Origin: Verrucomicrobiota bacterium
GTDB lineage: Bacteria > Verrucomicrobiota > Verrucomicrobiia > Verrucomicrobiales > DEV007
Direction of reading: 5' to 3'
NCBI GenBank assembly: GCA_018970725.1
Contig: JAGWVU010000011.1
Coordinates: forward strand, 57,573 to 121,572
Length of the DNA: 64,000 bases
The position numbers were made by a program, and so were the translations under genes. The notes beneath the pieces were generated by a model. That model searched no databases, was not told the origin of the DNA, and worked only from the letters and a program-made list of their open reading frames with translations. The stretch's first letter is position 1, and each line of letters starts with the position of its first letter. Of this stretch, positions 18,475-28,067 are shown piece after piece.

Positions 18475-20973
18475 ATGCCTTCCCTTCGCTCGATCGCCAT
18501 CCTGCTCTCGTTGGCCGGGGCCTCCCCGCTCCCCGGCCAACAACCCCCGGCCGTGACCGGTCAGGAGTTTTACCGGGTGGCTTTGGAAGCCATCCGGGAC
18601 GGGATTCCCCAGGCCGCCGCCGTCAAGCTGGCCCGGATTTACCCGGGCTCGGAAAAAACCTTTGGCGCCCATGGCAAACAGTTGATCGGTGAACGCCTCA
18701 TCGAATCCCTCGTCCGCGCCGACCGCCCTGCCGAGGCTCTCTCCCGGTGCGATGACCCGGCTCTGGCCGACCTCCCCACCCTGCGCTATTGGCGCGGGGT
18801 GGCCTTGGCCGAAGCCGGTCGGGCCTCGGAAGCGGTCGCCACCCTGCGCGCCGCGGCGGGTGATCCCCGGAATCCGCACGCCGCCCACGCTGCCCTGAGT
18901 TGCGCCAACCTCCTGGTCCATGAACGCCAGGGTGCCGAGGCCCTGCTCCTGCTCGCTTCCCTTCCACCGGGCGCGCCCCCGGCCCTCACCCAGATCGCCC
19001 GACTGCGCCGCGCGGAAATCCACCTCACCCTGAACCAACCCGCCGAGGCCGGGCGGCTCACCAAGGACCTCGATCCGAAGCAACTTCCTCCGGCCCTCGC
19101 CTTGCAGCACCGTTTCATCCTCGCCAAACTCGACCTCGCCCAAGGAAATCCCGCAGGAGCGGTGGCGGCGCTGCCGGGACTGATCGAGTCGACCCGGACG
19201 GGAGATCAACGATTGCACGACGCCTCGCGCATCCTGCTGGCGCACGCCCTTGGGAAAATGGACCGGCGCGAGGAAGCGGTCGCCGCCTTGACCGACTTCA
19301 TCGGCCAGAAACCGGAGAGCCTGCTGCTCGGGGAAGCGTTTTTCCAACTGGATCGCCTCGGTTTCTTCAACGACGCGCCGCCGGTGCTGAAGATTTGGGA
19401 AGAGTCAGCCACCCCCTCCCTTGCCGCCCATGCCCTTCTCTACCGGTCCTCCTCGTTACCGGGTCAGGACGGGGCCAATGGATTGCGCAAGTTTCTGGAA
19501 CGCCACCCCAACCATCCGCTGATGCCGCTGGCCACCCTGACCCTGGCCCAACGGCTGCATCGGGAGAGCCCCACGGAGACCATCCGCCTCCTCGGGACCC
19601 TCAAGGACAAGCCTTTGCGCGCTGAGGAACGCCGCTACGCCGCCGATCTGGAAGCCCGGGCCCGCTTCGTGCAGGGCGATTACACCCGGGCCGCCAACTC
19701 TTTCCTCGCCGCGGGCGGTGATTCCCCCTCGGTCGGGGACCTTTACAATGCCACCGTGGCCGCCTTCCAATCGCGCGATACCGCCCTTTACGAGGAACGC
19801 CTCGCGGATGTGCGCCTGCTGCCGGAGGGAGCCGACCTTTCCGCCGGGCTCCAGTTGGAACGCGCCTTCTTCCTCGCCGCCGGGAAACATCCGGAAGCCC
19901 TCCAGGCCCTCAAGGATTTCACCCGGGATCACCCCAACCATCCGCGCCTGCTCGATGCCAACCTCGCCGTCGCCGAGTTCCATCTCCTCGAGTTCCCGCC
20001 CCGCGTCATTGCGGCACGCCGCCAGCTCGAAGCCGTCCGTTCCGCCACGCTGAGCCCTCCGCAGCGGGAACACGCGAATTACATCGCGTTCTGGATCGAG
20101 ATCGCCTCGGAAAATCCCGAGGGAGCGACGCGGGTGGGCGAGACGTTTCTCAAGGATTGGCCCGCTTCCCCGCGCAGGGCCGAAGTCCTCATGAAGGTGG
20201 GGGAACTCTATTTTAACGCGGACGATTTCACCCGGGCCCGGTTCAAATTCGAGACCCTTCACAAGGAGGATCCTTCCGGTCCGCAGGCGGAGACGGCTCT
20301 CTTCTTTGCCGCCAAGGCCGCCATGTCAGCCCAGGACTCCAAACAGGCCATCGCCCTCTGGGCCGAGGTGATCGACCGCAAGGGCCCGCTCGCCATGGAA
20401 TCCAGACGCCAACAGGCGCTCTCCCTCATGCGCGAAGGAAATCCGGACAACGCCATCCTCGTTCTCGATGCCATTCTCCGCTCCCCGGAACCCGTTCCTG
20501 CGGATCTCCGCCTGGCCGCCCTTCTCAACCGCGGCCAGGCCTTCCTAGAGAAATCCCGGCAGGTTTCCGCTTCCCAGGAATCCCTCATTGCCGCCGTCGC
20601 CGCGTTCGACGAGATCATCGATGCCGCCGGTCCGGACCGGATGTGGCGCAATCAGGCAACGGTGTTCAAGGGCCGATGCCTGGAACTGCTCAACGACGAC
20701 GATCAGGCGCTGGAGATTTACTACGACGTGGTCGCCCGTTCCCCCACCGAGGGCCTGCGGGGGGATCAACCGCCGGAGTATGTTTGGTACTATCGCGCCG
20801 GCTTTGCGGCCATCGCCCTGCTGCAGGAACAACGCAATTGGCGGGCCGCGGCCAATCTGGCGGACCGGTTGGGCCAGACCCAAGGTTCACGGGCGGTCGA
20901 AGCCGCCGAGTTGGCCAAACGAATCCGTCTGCAACATTTCCTCTGGGGAGATGCCGCCGACGGGCCGCCGTGA
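18475..20973 (+). CDS. Large exported TPR-repeat protein
   Basis: 832 residues with a signal peptide at MPSLRSIAILLSLAGASPLPG. Almost all of the rest is alpha-helical tandem TPR-like repeats rich in Ala, Leu and Arg. Examples are LYFNADDFTRARFKFETL and AETALFFAAKAAMSAQ, of the YfiO/BamD and Tol-Pal-like (YbgF) kind. The ATG at 18475 is preferred to an upstream one at 18412 because it begins the signal peptide. It follows the ThuA-cytochrome gene by 93 bp on the same strand. It is likely a periplasmic scaffold; the partner is unknown. Confidence 0.75.
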   Translation: MPSLRSIAILLSLAGASPLPGQQPPAVTGQEFYRVALEAIRDGIPQAAAVKLARIYPGSEKTFGAHGKQLIGERLIESLVRADRPAEALSRCDDPALADLPTLRYWRGVALAEAGRASEAVATLRAAAGDPRNPHAAHAALSCANLLVHERQGAEALLLLASLPPGAPPALTQIARLRRAEIHLTLNQPAEAGRLTKDLDPKQLPPALALQHRFILAKLDLAQGNPAGAVAALPGLIESTRTGDQRLHDASRILLAHALGKMDRREEAVAALTDFIGQKPESLLLGEAFFQLDRLGFFNDAPPVLKIWEESATPSLAAHALLYRSSSLPGQDGANGLRKFLERHPNHPLMPLATLTLAQRLHRESPTETIRLLGTLKDKPLRAEERRYAADLEARARFVQGDYTRAANSFLAAGGDSPSVGDLYNATVAAFQSRDTALYEERLADVRLLPEGADLSAGLQLERAFFLAAGKHPEALQALKDFTRDHPNHPRLLDANLAVAEFHLLEFPPRVIAARRQLEAVRSATLSPPQREHANYIAFWIEIASENPEGATRVGETFLKDWPASPRRAEVLMKVGELYFNADDFTRARFKFETLHKEDPSGPQAETALFFAAKAAMSAQDSKQAIALWAEVIDRKGPLAMESRRQQALSLMREGNPDNAILVLDAILRSPEPVPADLRLAALLNRGQAFLEKSRQVSASQESLIAAVAAFDEIIDAAGPDRMWRNQATVFKGRCLELLNDDDQALEIYYDVVARSPTEGLRGDQPPEYVWYYRAGFAAIALLQEQRNWRAAANLADRLGQTQGSRAVEAAELAKRIRLQHFLWGDAADGPP

Positions 20974-21084
20974 CGTATCCACTGCGCGGCTTTCCTCGTA
21001 AAACTCAGGGGGCCACCGACAAATGCGCTGGACATCAGCCGGCTCCTCTCCCACACGTTCCATCCCCTTTTCGCTTCCCCTTCC

Positions 21085-22161
21085 ATGCCCCACGCCAAAC
21101 TCTTCATTCCCGGCCCCGTCGAAATTTCCCAGGCCACCTATGAGGCCATGTGCAGTCCGATGATCGGGCACCGCGGGTCCGAGTTCCAGCAGCTCTACGC
21201 GGACATCCAGCCCAAGCTGCAGACCCTCTTCGGCACCGCCGGCCCCGTTTACCTCAGCACCTCCTCCGCCTGGGGCATCATGGAGGGAGCCCTGCGCAAC
21301 ACCGTGGCCCGAAAAGTCCTCAACTGCTGCGGCGGAGCGTTTTCCGACAAATGGTTCGATGTGGCCAAACGTTGTGGGAAAGAGGCCGAAGCCCTGCAAG
21401 TCGAGTGGGGCCAACCCATCCTCCCGGAGCAGGTGGAAGCCCGCCTCGCCACCGGACAATTCGACGCCGTCACCCTCATCCACAACGAGACCTCGACCGG
21501 CGTGATGAATCCTCTTGCCGAGATCGCGGCCGTGGTTCGCCGGTTCCCTGACGTTCTCCTCATCGTCGATACCGTCTCCTCATTCTCCGTGGTCCCCACT
21601 CCCTTCGATGAACTCGGCGCGGACGTTCTCCTGACCGGCAGCCAGAAAGCCCTCGCGCTCCCTCCCGGCCTGGCTCTCTTCACCGTTTCGCAACGGGCCA
21701 TGGATCGCGCCGCCCAACTCACGGACCGCGGCTATTATTTCGACTTCCACGAGTTCCACGAGAACCACACCAAGAACATGACGCCCTCCACGCCCTGCAT
21801 CCACACCATCTACGGGTTGCGGCAGAAGGTGGAGGAAATCTTCGCGGAAGGTCTCACCCGGCGCTACGAACGTCACGCCAAACTCAACGCCATGGTCCAC
21901 GAATGGGTCGCTTCCGAGGGCTTCCAGCATTTCGCCCCGGAGGGCCACCGCTCCAAGTCGCTTACCTGCATCGCCAACAACAAGGGCATCGATGTGGACA
22001 AACTGCAAAAGTTGATGAAACAGAACCATGCCATTGCGATCGACGGTGGTTATGGCAAGATTAAAGGCAAGACTTTCCGCCTCTCCAACATGGGCAACGA
22101 GACGGAGGAATCCATCACCATTCTCCTCAACGCGCTCGACGAAAGCCTGTCCCATCTCTAA
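21085..22161 (+). CDS. Class V PLP-dependent aminotransferase (alanine-glyoxylate / serine-pyruvate type)
   Basis: 358 residues. The start KLFIPGPVEI and MIGHRGSEF are typical of alanine-glyoxylate/serine-pyruvate aminotransferases. LIVDTVSSFSVVP carries the PLP-contacting aspartate and TGSQKALALPPGL the Schiff-base lysine. The family moves an amino group between small amino acids and 2-oxo acids such as glyoxylate. The stop is 4 bp before the next ATG, so it is probably cotranscribed with the DUF5069-like gene. Confidence 0.9.
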   Translation: MPHAKLFIPGPVEISQATYEAMCSPMIGHRGSEFQQLYADIQPKLQTLFGTAGPVYLSTSSAWGIMEGALRNTVARKVLNCCGGAFSDKWFDVAKRCGKEAEALQVEWGQPILPEQVEARLATGQFDAVTLIHNETSTGVMNPLAEIAAVVRRFPDVLLIVDTVSSFSVVPTPFDELGADVLLTGSQKALALPPGLALFTVSQRAMDRAAQLTDRGYYFDFHEFHENHTKNMTPSTPCIHTIYGLRQKVEEIFAEGLTRRYERHAKLNAMVHEWVASEGFQHFAPEGHRSKSLTCIANNKGIDVDKLQKLMKQNHAIAIDGGYGKIKGKTFRLSNMGNETEESITILLNALDESLSHL

Positions 22162-22165
22162 ACCC

Positions 22166-22684
22166 ATGAGCGATTCCTGGAAGACCCACATGCTCGAAAT
22201 GTTCGACCGCTGGCTCGAACTCTATCGGAGCGGCCAAACCGACTGGACCACCCTGGCCGCCCCTGGTGATGAGGACGTGCTCGAGATGATCGGCTGCAAG
22301 CCGCGCGAGTTTTTCGATTACGTCGAGGATCATGCCAATCACGGGGAACCTGACAAAGGGACCGTCATCGACATTACCGATCTCAGGTGGGACTATTACC
22401 TCACCGTGCAGGGCGGCGAGCCGTCCACCAAGGTGATCACCCCGGAATCACTTCCCGCCAAAGGGGAAGAATTTCAGGGCATTCCCTGGCTCCCCCGCCT
22501 CATCGCCAAGGCGGAGGGCAAACTCCGCGGAGAACTCCACCCGGACATCATGTATGGCTGCCCGGGGGACATGGCTTTCTTCAAACGTCATGGTCTCGAC
22601 CCAGTGGAGTTTCTCCAACTGGTGTGGGACTGTGAGGGCGATCGTGACAACATCGCGGATCACGTCATCGCCGCCGGGAGCTGA
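22166..22684 (+). CDS. DUF5069-like protein
   Basis: 172 residues with no signal peptide and no clear catalytic motif. The central GIPWLPRLIAKAEGKLRGEL segment and the later helical part are reminiscent of DUF5069 proteins, which are common in Verrucomicrobia and Planctomycetes; the family assignment is by memory of the pattern only. It follows the aminotransferase by 4 bp and converges with the SET gene, with 3 bp between stops. Confidence 0.65.
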   Translation: MSDSWKTHMLEMFDRWLELYRSGQTDWTTLAAPGDEDVLEMIGCKPREFFDYVEDHANHGEPDKGTVIDITDLRWDYYLTVQGGEPSTKVITPESLPAKGEEFQGIPWLPRLIAKAEGKLRGELHPDIMYGCPGDMAFFKRHGLDPVEFLQLVWDCEGDRDNIADHVIAAGS

Positions 22685-22687
22685 CCC

Positions 22688-23275
22688 TCACCTTCCGGTG
22701 AAGAGCAGGCTGCTGACCGAGGCCAGCGTTCCGGTCCCAACTGCTGCGGACTCCAGTTCGCGCCAGACCCCGGGGCTGACCAGACTGGCCAGTGGCTGGG
22801 GCACGCGGGGGAAATCGGCCACCGCCTGCCGGATCTTTTCGTCCCAGATCCCGTGGCAGCGCTTCAGGTCATCTGGCCGCACCACCTCGCGCCCGCCATC
22901 TTCCTCACACGGCCTGAAGGCCTCGATGATATTGAAGCACCCGTAGTCATTGGTCAGTTCCTCGCCCTCGGCGATGTCCCGGACGGCAATCTCCAAACCA
23001 TACGGGGTGAGAAGACAGTTGGAATCAAAGCTATGGTTCATGAACCTCGCATGATCCCAGCAAAACACGTAATGCCCCTCCCGGTTGCGGTAGCAGTATT
23101 TGTCGAGCACTTCACGCAACAGGGTTGGGAAAGCCTCCAGTTCCTCCACCGGATAGGTGCGGTCGAGCCGGTCCTGCACCCAGGTGATGGTGCCCCGCGG
23201 CATCGCCCGGGTCGCCACCACCCCGTGGCCGACCACCTCGTTAATGAACCGGATTTCCGTGTCAGGATGAATCAT
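22688..23275 (-). CDS. SET-domain protein-lysine methyltransferase
   Basis: 195 residues with the SET core. GHGVVATRAMPRGT is the SAM-binding start, RFMNHSFDSNC is the NHS motif, and GEELTNDYGCF contains the ELTxDY motif with the catalytic tyrosine. Small stand-alone bacterial SET proteins methylate lysines on proteins. The ATG at 23275 is used; the longer open frame overlaps the ATP-grasp gene. It is the last gene of a minus-strand set with the ATP-grasp ligase (10 bp gap) and GNAT genes, so its target may be linked to that ligase; this is inferred. Confidence 0.85.
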   Translation of the reverse strand: MIHPDTEIRFINEVVGHGVVATRAMPRGTITWVQDRLDRTYPVEELEAFPTLLREVLDKYCYRNREGHYVFCWDHARFMNHSFDSNCLLTPYGLEIAVRDIAEGEELTNDYGCFNIIEAFRPCEEDGGREVVRPDDLKRCHGIWDEKIRQAVADFPRVPQPLASLVSPGVWRELESAAVGTGTLASVSSLLFTGR

Positions 23276-23285
23276 GGCAATGGCT

Positions 23286-24752
23286 TCAGGCCCGGGCTTG
23301 CTCGATCCGCCGGCGGAACGATCTTGCCACCCGACGATAAAGTTCCATTCCGAGGGCGGCATCCTCGATGCCCGTCTCCACATTGGGATTGTCGTTGACT
23401 TCGATCACCATGATCCGGTTGCCGACCTGCTTGAGATCCACTCCATAGAGACCATCACCGATCAACTGGGCGGCGCGGCAGGCGGTCTCGACCACCTGCT
23501 GGGGGGCGAACTCAACGTGCAAGGTCTCATGCTTGCCCGCCCGGTGTTCTTGCTTCTCCGCCTTCCAGTTGTAAACCTGCCAGTGACCGGCCGCCATGTA
23601 GTATTTGCAGGCGAAGAGCGGTTTGTGATCCAGCACCCCGATCCTCCAATCATACTCGCTCGGCGCGAATTCCTGGGCCAGGATCAACTCGGACTCCTTG
23701 AGCATCGCCTCCAATTCGGCGCGCAATTCCTCACGGGAATCCACCTTGCGCACCCCCCGGCTGAACGATGCGTCGGGAATTTTCAGGACACAGGGCAGTT
23801 GCACGCGCTGCAACCGTTTCTCACTCAAATCATCCCGGGTGAGGATGCTGGTTGCCGGGACCGGCAGCTTGGCCCGGGCCATCGACTCCGCCAGATAGAT
23901 TTTGTTCGCGCTCCGCAAAATCGACCATGGATCATCCATCACCACGAGTCCCTCCGCGTGGGCCAGCCGCGAGAGACGGTAGGTGTGATGATCCACCCCG
24001 GTGGTTTCCCGGATGAAGAGGGCGTCGAATTCCGTGATCCGGTCCGCATCGGCCTTGGTGATGGTCTCAACGAAAAATCCCACCTCCCGGGCCGCCTCGG
24101 TGAAGTTCTGGATCGCCTTCTCATCGGAGGGAGGCGCGGGATCGGCCGGATTGACGAGAATCGCCAGATCGAACAAAAACCGTTGCTTGGGCAGTTTGGA
24201 TTGATGCCGCTTCTTGAAATAACTCTGCGCGAATTCCGCGATCCGGTCACGTTCCGCCTCGGGCAATTGACTCAGACTCAACGGCGCCACGGAGACGAGG
24301 GTCCACCGTTTCTGCCGAGCGAATTGCGCCCGCAACAACGGCGAGGGAAAGAGCCGGTAAAGCTGCGTTCCCAACTGGGCATGGGCCCGGTCCAACGTCT
24401 GCCCGAAAAAAATTTCCAGCGTGAACTCCGCCTTGTCTTCTTTCTTCAGCGTGTTCTGGATCGTCTCATCGATCTCGTCCCCCAGCGATCGGGCGATCGC
24501 CTGCGACCGGAAATCCCGCAGGGTGCCGACACTCGGAATCGCCCGGTGCCCGCGGGCCTCGGCCAGGAGCGAGACATAATATCCAAGGCTCTGGTAAGCA
24601 TAGGAACGGCACAAGTTGAAGACCCGGGCCCCGGGATACTGTTGGACCGTATCAGGCGAGAGATACTGCCGGGCGGAGATGACTTCCACGGACTCCAGAG
24701 GCAGATTCCAGTGGCTGGTATTGGTTACGACCAGGAGGTTTGGGGTAGGCAT
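23286..24752 (-). CDS. RimK-like ATP-grasp ligase with N-terminal RLAN domain
   Basis: 488 residues. The N-terminal about 180 residues match the RimK-like ATP-grasp N-terminal (RLAN) type, with FNLCRSYAYQSLGYYVSLLAE. The C-terminal half is an ATP-grasp fold: CVLKIPDASFSRGV binds ATP, AQEFAPSEYDWRIGV follows, and YGVDLKQVGNRIMVIEVNDNPN holds the metal-binding Asp/Glu/Asn. RimK enzymes add glutamate or another amino acid to a carboxylate on a protein, peptide or cofactor. The ATG at 24752 is 1 bp after the GNAT stop, so coupling is likely. Confidence 0.88.
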   Translation of the reverse strand: MPTPNLLVVTNTSHWNLPLESVEVISARQYLSPDTVQQYPGARVFNLCRSYAYQSLGYYVSLLAEARGHRAIPSVGTLRDFRSQAIARSLGDEIDETIQNTLKKEDKAEFTLEIFFGQTLDRAHAQLGTQLYRLFPSPLLRAQFARQKRWTLVSVAPLSLSQLPEAERDRIAEFAQSYFKKRHQSKLPKQRFLFDLAILVNPADPAPPSDEKAIQNFTEAAREVGFFVETITKADADRITEFDALFIRETTGVDHHTYRLSRLAHAEGLVVMDDPWSILRSANKIYLAESMARAKLPVPATSILTRDDLSEKRLQRVQLPCVLKIPDASFSRGVRKVDSREELRAELEAMLKESELILAQEFAPSEYDWRIGVLDHKPLFACKYYMAAGHWQVYNWKAEKQEHRAGKHETLHVEFAPQQVVETACRAAQLIGDGLYGVDLKQVGNRIMVIEVNDNPNVETGIEDAALGMELYRRVARSFRRRIEQARA

Positions 24753-24753
24753 G

Positions 24754-25275
24754 TCACTCGGGCCGCACCGACGGCTCTCCAACCAAATTCGAGATCATCC
24801 GCCAGGCGTCCCGGCCCGGCGCGTAAAAATCTTTCAAGAGCGTTTCCCGGGTGAACCCCTGGCGCTCATACCATTCCAGCAGCGACGCCTGGTCGGCATC
24901 CGCCTCCAGCCGCATCACCGGCAAGCCGCACTCCGCGGCCCTGCCCCGGGCGAAGTCCATCAAGAAACGTCCCATCCCCCGCCCTTGCCAGTGCGGATCC
25001 GTGGCGAGGGAATAGACCCGGAGCCTGCCGGGCAGGCGCCGCAACGTCAGGGTGGCGGTCAGTCCCGCACCTCCCGGCCCGTCCGGACAAACCCACGTCT
25101 CATGACGCGGATTGCCGAGGCTCTCCCGGATCATGCGGCGGGAATCGCGGCGCCAAGCCTCGAAACAGACAGATTCCAGACGCATCAACTCCTCCAAATC
25201 CGAGACCTGCGCCCTCCGCAAAAGTCCCGGCGCGCCCTGCGGCTTCCTCACCGCTGCGACAGTCTCGGGCTTCAT
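24754..25275 (-). CDS. GNAT-family N-acetyltransferase
   Basis: 173 residues. LRRAQVSDLEELMRLE is the typical first strand-helix, VYSLATDPHWQGRGMGRFLMDFA is the acetyl-CoA binding motif A (Q/RxxGxG/A), and LEADADQASLLEWYERQGF is motif B. RimI-like enzymes acetylate amines on proteins or small molecules. The longer open frame upstream to 25422 overlaps the esterase gene and is low in family similarity, so the ATG at 25275 is taken. It heads the GNAT, ATP-grasp, SET gene set. Confidence 0.85.
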   Translation of the reverse strand: MKPETVAAVRKPQGAPGLLRRAQVSDLEELMRLESVCFEAWRRDSRRMIRESLGNPRHETWVCPDGPGGAGLTATLTLRRLPGRLRVYSLATDPHWQGRGMGRFLMDFARGRAAECGLPVMRLEADADQASLLEWYERQGFTRETLLKDFYAPGRDAWRMISNLVGEPSVRPE

Positions 25276-25357
25276 TTGGGCAAACACCTCACCGGGTTTG
25301 GATCTTCGATGACATCCGCCGCCACGCAAAGGAAAAATGCGAGGGCGCCCGCACCCC

Positions 25358-26086
25358 TCACAAATACTCCGCGGCCATGCGCCGCCAGTAATGGCCCTTG
25401 TGGGCCCGCCCCTGCCAAACATGCAGGCGGTGCCCGATCCCCTGCCCCCGGAGCACCTCCGCGAACTGGCGGTTGTTCTCCACGAACGGATCCTCGTCCC
25501 CGATCACGAGGGTGATGTCCAAGGCCCGGATCAGGTCCAGGGTCGCCTCACACCGCAGGTTTGGCAGGTAATGACTCGGGTTATGGTAGTAAATTTCCTC
25601 GTCGTAGTAACCGTCGAAGAGGTCCTTGAATTCTTCCACCGTCAGGGTGAGGTCGTAACGACCGGAGAACGCCACCACCCTGCTGAACAGGGCCGGGTGC
25701 CTCAGGGCGATGTTCACCGCGTGAAAAGCCCCCAGACTGCACCCGTGCGCCACCGTCCGCCCGTCCGGGTTGCAGCGCTCCAGAAACGGCATCACCTCCT
25801 CCAGCACATACTTCTCAAACTCGTTGTGCCGCTTCACCCGCCCCGCCGGATCACACCAGAAACAGTAAAAGGACTCGTGCGCCACGCTGTCGATACAAAA
25901 CAATTGCAGTTCACCGGCCTGGACCCTCGGCGCCATCGCTTCCACCATCCGGATGTCCTCATACTCGTGAAATCTCCCGTCACGGGTCGGAAAAATCAGC
26001 ACCTTCTCCCCGGCATGTCCAAACACCAGGAGCTCCATCTCGCGCTCCAGATTGGGTGAGTGCCATCGGAAATACTCCCGTTTCAT
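25358..26086 (-). CDS. Alpha/beta-hydrolase, putative esterase (esterase D type)
   Basis: 242 residues. The nucleophile elbow is GCSLGAFHAVN, the acid is probably in GDEDPFVEN and the histidine in GRAHKGHYW, in the order of the alpha/beta-hydrolase triad. Residues VFGHAGEKVLIFPTRDGRFHEYED are typical of the bacterial putative-esterase group near S-formylglutathione hydrolase. There is no signal peptide. Its ATG overlaps the stop of the upstream acetyl-xylan-esterase-like gene by 4 bp. Confidence 0.85.
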   Translation of the reverse strand: MKREYFRWHSPNLEREMELLVFGHAGEKVLIFPTRDGRFHEYEDIRMVEAMAPRVQAGELQLFCIDSVAHESFYCFWCDPAGRVKRHNEFEKYVLEEVMPFLERCNPDGRTVAHGCSLGAFHAVNIALRHPALFSRVVAFSGRYDLTLTVEEFKDLFDGYYDEEIYYHNPSHYLPNLRCEATLDLIRALDITLVIGDEDPFVENNRQFAEVLRGQGIGHRLHVWQGRAHKGHYWRRMAAEYL

Positions 26087-27036
26087 AATCCCGAGAAAAA
26101 GGTTTCCAGTTCCTCCAGCAGCCGCCGTTCCTCTTCTTCCGCAGCCGCATAGGGGAAATGCCCCGCTTGCAGCAGGAAGAGTTCTCGCGGCCCCGGCAAC
26201 GCGTTGAAAATCGAAAATTGTCCGGGCGGCGCCACCGCAGGATCAAAGGCCGCCAGCGCGCAGTGCACCGGAATCCGGATCCGCCGCGCCGCGGTGGCCG
26301 CATCATGATAAGCCAGCACGGGCAGCGGATCCCCAACGCGCGCCGCATAAGCCCGCACCGCTTCCCCGCTTCCCACGGTGGGACAGCGCAGCCGCACCGG
26401 ATGATTTCCAAAACTCGGCACATTGAGGTGCGCCCGGGCTACCCGCTTCTCCCAAGCCAAGGCCATCGCCCCGATCCCGCCCCCGAAACTGATGCCCATG
26501 AAGCCGATCCGCCCCGCGAGCCCCGGATGCAGCTCCAGGAGAACCGTCACGGCGCACCAGAGATCCTCCACACACCCGCCGTGGATGTAGGTCTCGCGCC
26601 GCTCGATCCCGTGAAGGACATGGCCACACGGCTCCGCGGGCACTCCCGGCATCCGGCTGAGCGACAACCCCCGCAGACAGGGAAAAAAGAGCGCCGAATC
26701 CGCAAAGGGAAGGTGCGTGTCCGGCCCGGTCCGCCCCCCGTAGCCATGGGCAATGACCAACCCGCGTTCCGGCATCCCCAGGCGCGGCACCAACAACCAT
26801 CCGCGAATCCGGACCCCGCCCACCGAGGTGAAGCCGACCCGGAAACGCCGCCTGTCACCGACCGGAGCTTCCTCCTGGATCTCGATCGCCGGCTGCCACG
26901 CGACGGCGGCGGCATATCGCCCCGCCCAAAACGTTGCCTCGTCCGCGGGTGGCTCGGGGGCCGTGATCCGCAGCAAGTCCTCCCGGCTCATGCCGTAGGC
27001 CGGATCGAAGGGAAAGGGATGCTGGATCCGGGCCAT
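26083..27036 (-). CDS. Acetyl xylan esterase (AXE1)-like alpha/beta-hydrolase
   Basis: 317 residues. GLVIAHGYGGRTGPD gives the oxyanion region, IGFMGISFGGGIGAMAL the catalytic serine, and AGHFPYAAAEEE the likely histidine. The layout matches cephalosporin-C deacetylase/acetyl xylan esterases, which remove acetyl groups from sugars, and it has no signal peptide. The ATG at 27036 overlaps the stop of the upstream epimerase gene (ATGA-type overlap); the gene itself overlaps the next esterase by 4 bp, so three genes form one operon. Confidence 0.82.
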   Translation of the reverse strand: MARIQHPFPFDPAYGMSREDLLRITAPEPPADEATFWAGRYAAAVAWQPAIEIQEEAPVGDRRRFRVGFTSVGGVRIRGWLLVPRLGMPERGLVIAHGYGGRTGPDTHLPFADSALFFPCLRGLSLSRMPGVPAEPCGHVLHGIERRETYIHGGCVEDLWCAVTVLLELHPGLAGRIGFMGISFGGGIGAMALAWEKRVARAHLNVPSFGNHPVRLRCPTVGSGEAVRAYAARVGDPLPVLAYHDAATAARRIRIPVHCALAAFDPAVAPPGQFSIFNALPGPRELFLLQAGHFPYAAAEEEERRLLEELETFFSGL

Positions 27037-28025
27037 CAACGTCTTTTTCCCTCCAGGCCGCTTCCAGAAGGCTCCCGAAGGTTCCACCAGCGCTGCGCCA
27101 GTTCTTCCATCGCCTGCGGCAGTTGCGGATAACGGAAGACAAATCCGGACTTCAGCAACTTGGTGGGCACCACCCTCCGGCTCTTCAGGATGAGTTCCGT
27201 CTCCGTTCCCAAGGCCACCGCGCCCACTTCCAACATCCACCGCGGGGCCGGGATCCCGAACGGATGACGCGCCACCGCCCGCAGATCCTTCATGAATTCA
27301 CGGTTCGGCAACGGATAGGGAGAGGCCAGATTCACCGGCCCCGCGAACTCCGGCTTGTCCACCATCCACTGGATGGCCCGCGTGAAGTCCACCTCATGGA
27401 TCCACGAGACAAACTGCCGCCCCGTTCCCTGGCTGCCTCCAAGCCCCTTCCTCGCCAGCCCCATGAAAACATCAAACGCTCCGCCCCGGTGCGGACTCAT
27501 GATGAAAGAGGTCCGCATCAAGACCAGACGCGTCTCCGGCCGCTGGAAATCCAAGGCGGCCGCTTCCCATGCCTTCGCCACCTCCACGCTGAATCTCCAG
27601 GTCTCCGGCACCCCCGTCTCAGCTCCTCCCGGTTCACCGTCCTCGCCATGCGCCGCTCCCAAGGTGTGCGCGTAAATCGTCGCCGTGCTCGATTGCAGCC
27701 AGAGCGCCGGGGGACGCCGCGCCGCCGCAATCGCCTCCCCGATGGCCCGGGTCGAGAGCACCCGGGATTCAAGGATCTCCCGCCGCTGCGCCGGATGGTA
27801 GCGGCAGTTCACGCTCCGTCCCGCCAGATTGATGACCACATCCGTTTCATTGAGCAACTCCGTCCAGGGACCGGAATGAACTCCGTCCCAATGAACCTCC
27901 TCCGCGTTCGCGGGGCGCCTCGAAAGGATGGTGACCCGGTGCCCGGCGGCCCGCAAGGCGCCTTGCAGCATCATGCCCGCCTGGCCGGTGCCACCGGGTA
28001 ACAGAAAATGGAGCGCTTTGTTCAT
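27036..28025 (-). CDS. TIGR01777-type NAD-dependent epimerase
   Basis: 329 residues. The glycine-rich nucleotide motif is LPGGTGQAGMML; VVINLAGRSVNCRYHPAQRR is typical of the SulA/TIGR01777 subgroup of extended SDRs; FVSWIHEVDFTRAIQWMVD and a DUF1731-like C-terminus (APRWMLEVGAVALGTETEL) follow. The substrate of this group is unknown. It is the first gene of the epimerase, acetyl-esterase, esterase operon and diverges from the DOMON-like gene with 42 bp between. Confidence 0.85.
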   Translation of the reverse strand: MNKALHFLLPGGTGQAGMMLQGALRAAGHRVTILSRRPANAEEVHWDGVHSGPWTELLNETDVVINLAGRSVNCRYHPAQRREILESRVLSTRAIGEAIAAARRPPALWLQSSTATIYAHTLGAAHGEDGEPGGAETGVPETWRFSVEVAKAWEAAALDFQRPETRLVLMRTSFIMSPHRGGAFDVFMGLARKGLGGSQGTGRQFVSWIHEVDFTRAIQWMVDKPEFAGPVNLASPYPLPNREFMKDLRAVARHPFGIPAPRWMLEVGAVALGTETELILKSRRVVPTKLLKSGFVFRYPQLPQAMEELAQRWWNLREPSGSGLEGKRR

Positions 28026-28067
28026 GGGTTCGGCTTGGCGAACGCGAAATCTCGGTCAGGTTGAACC

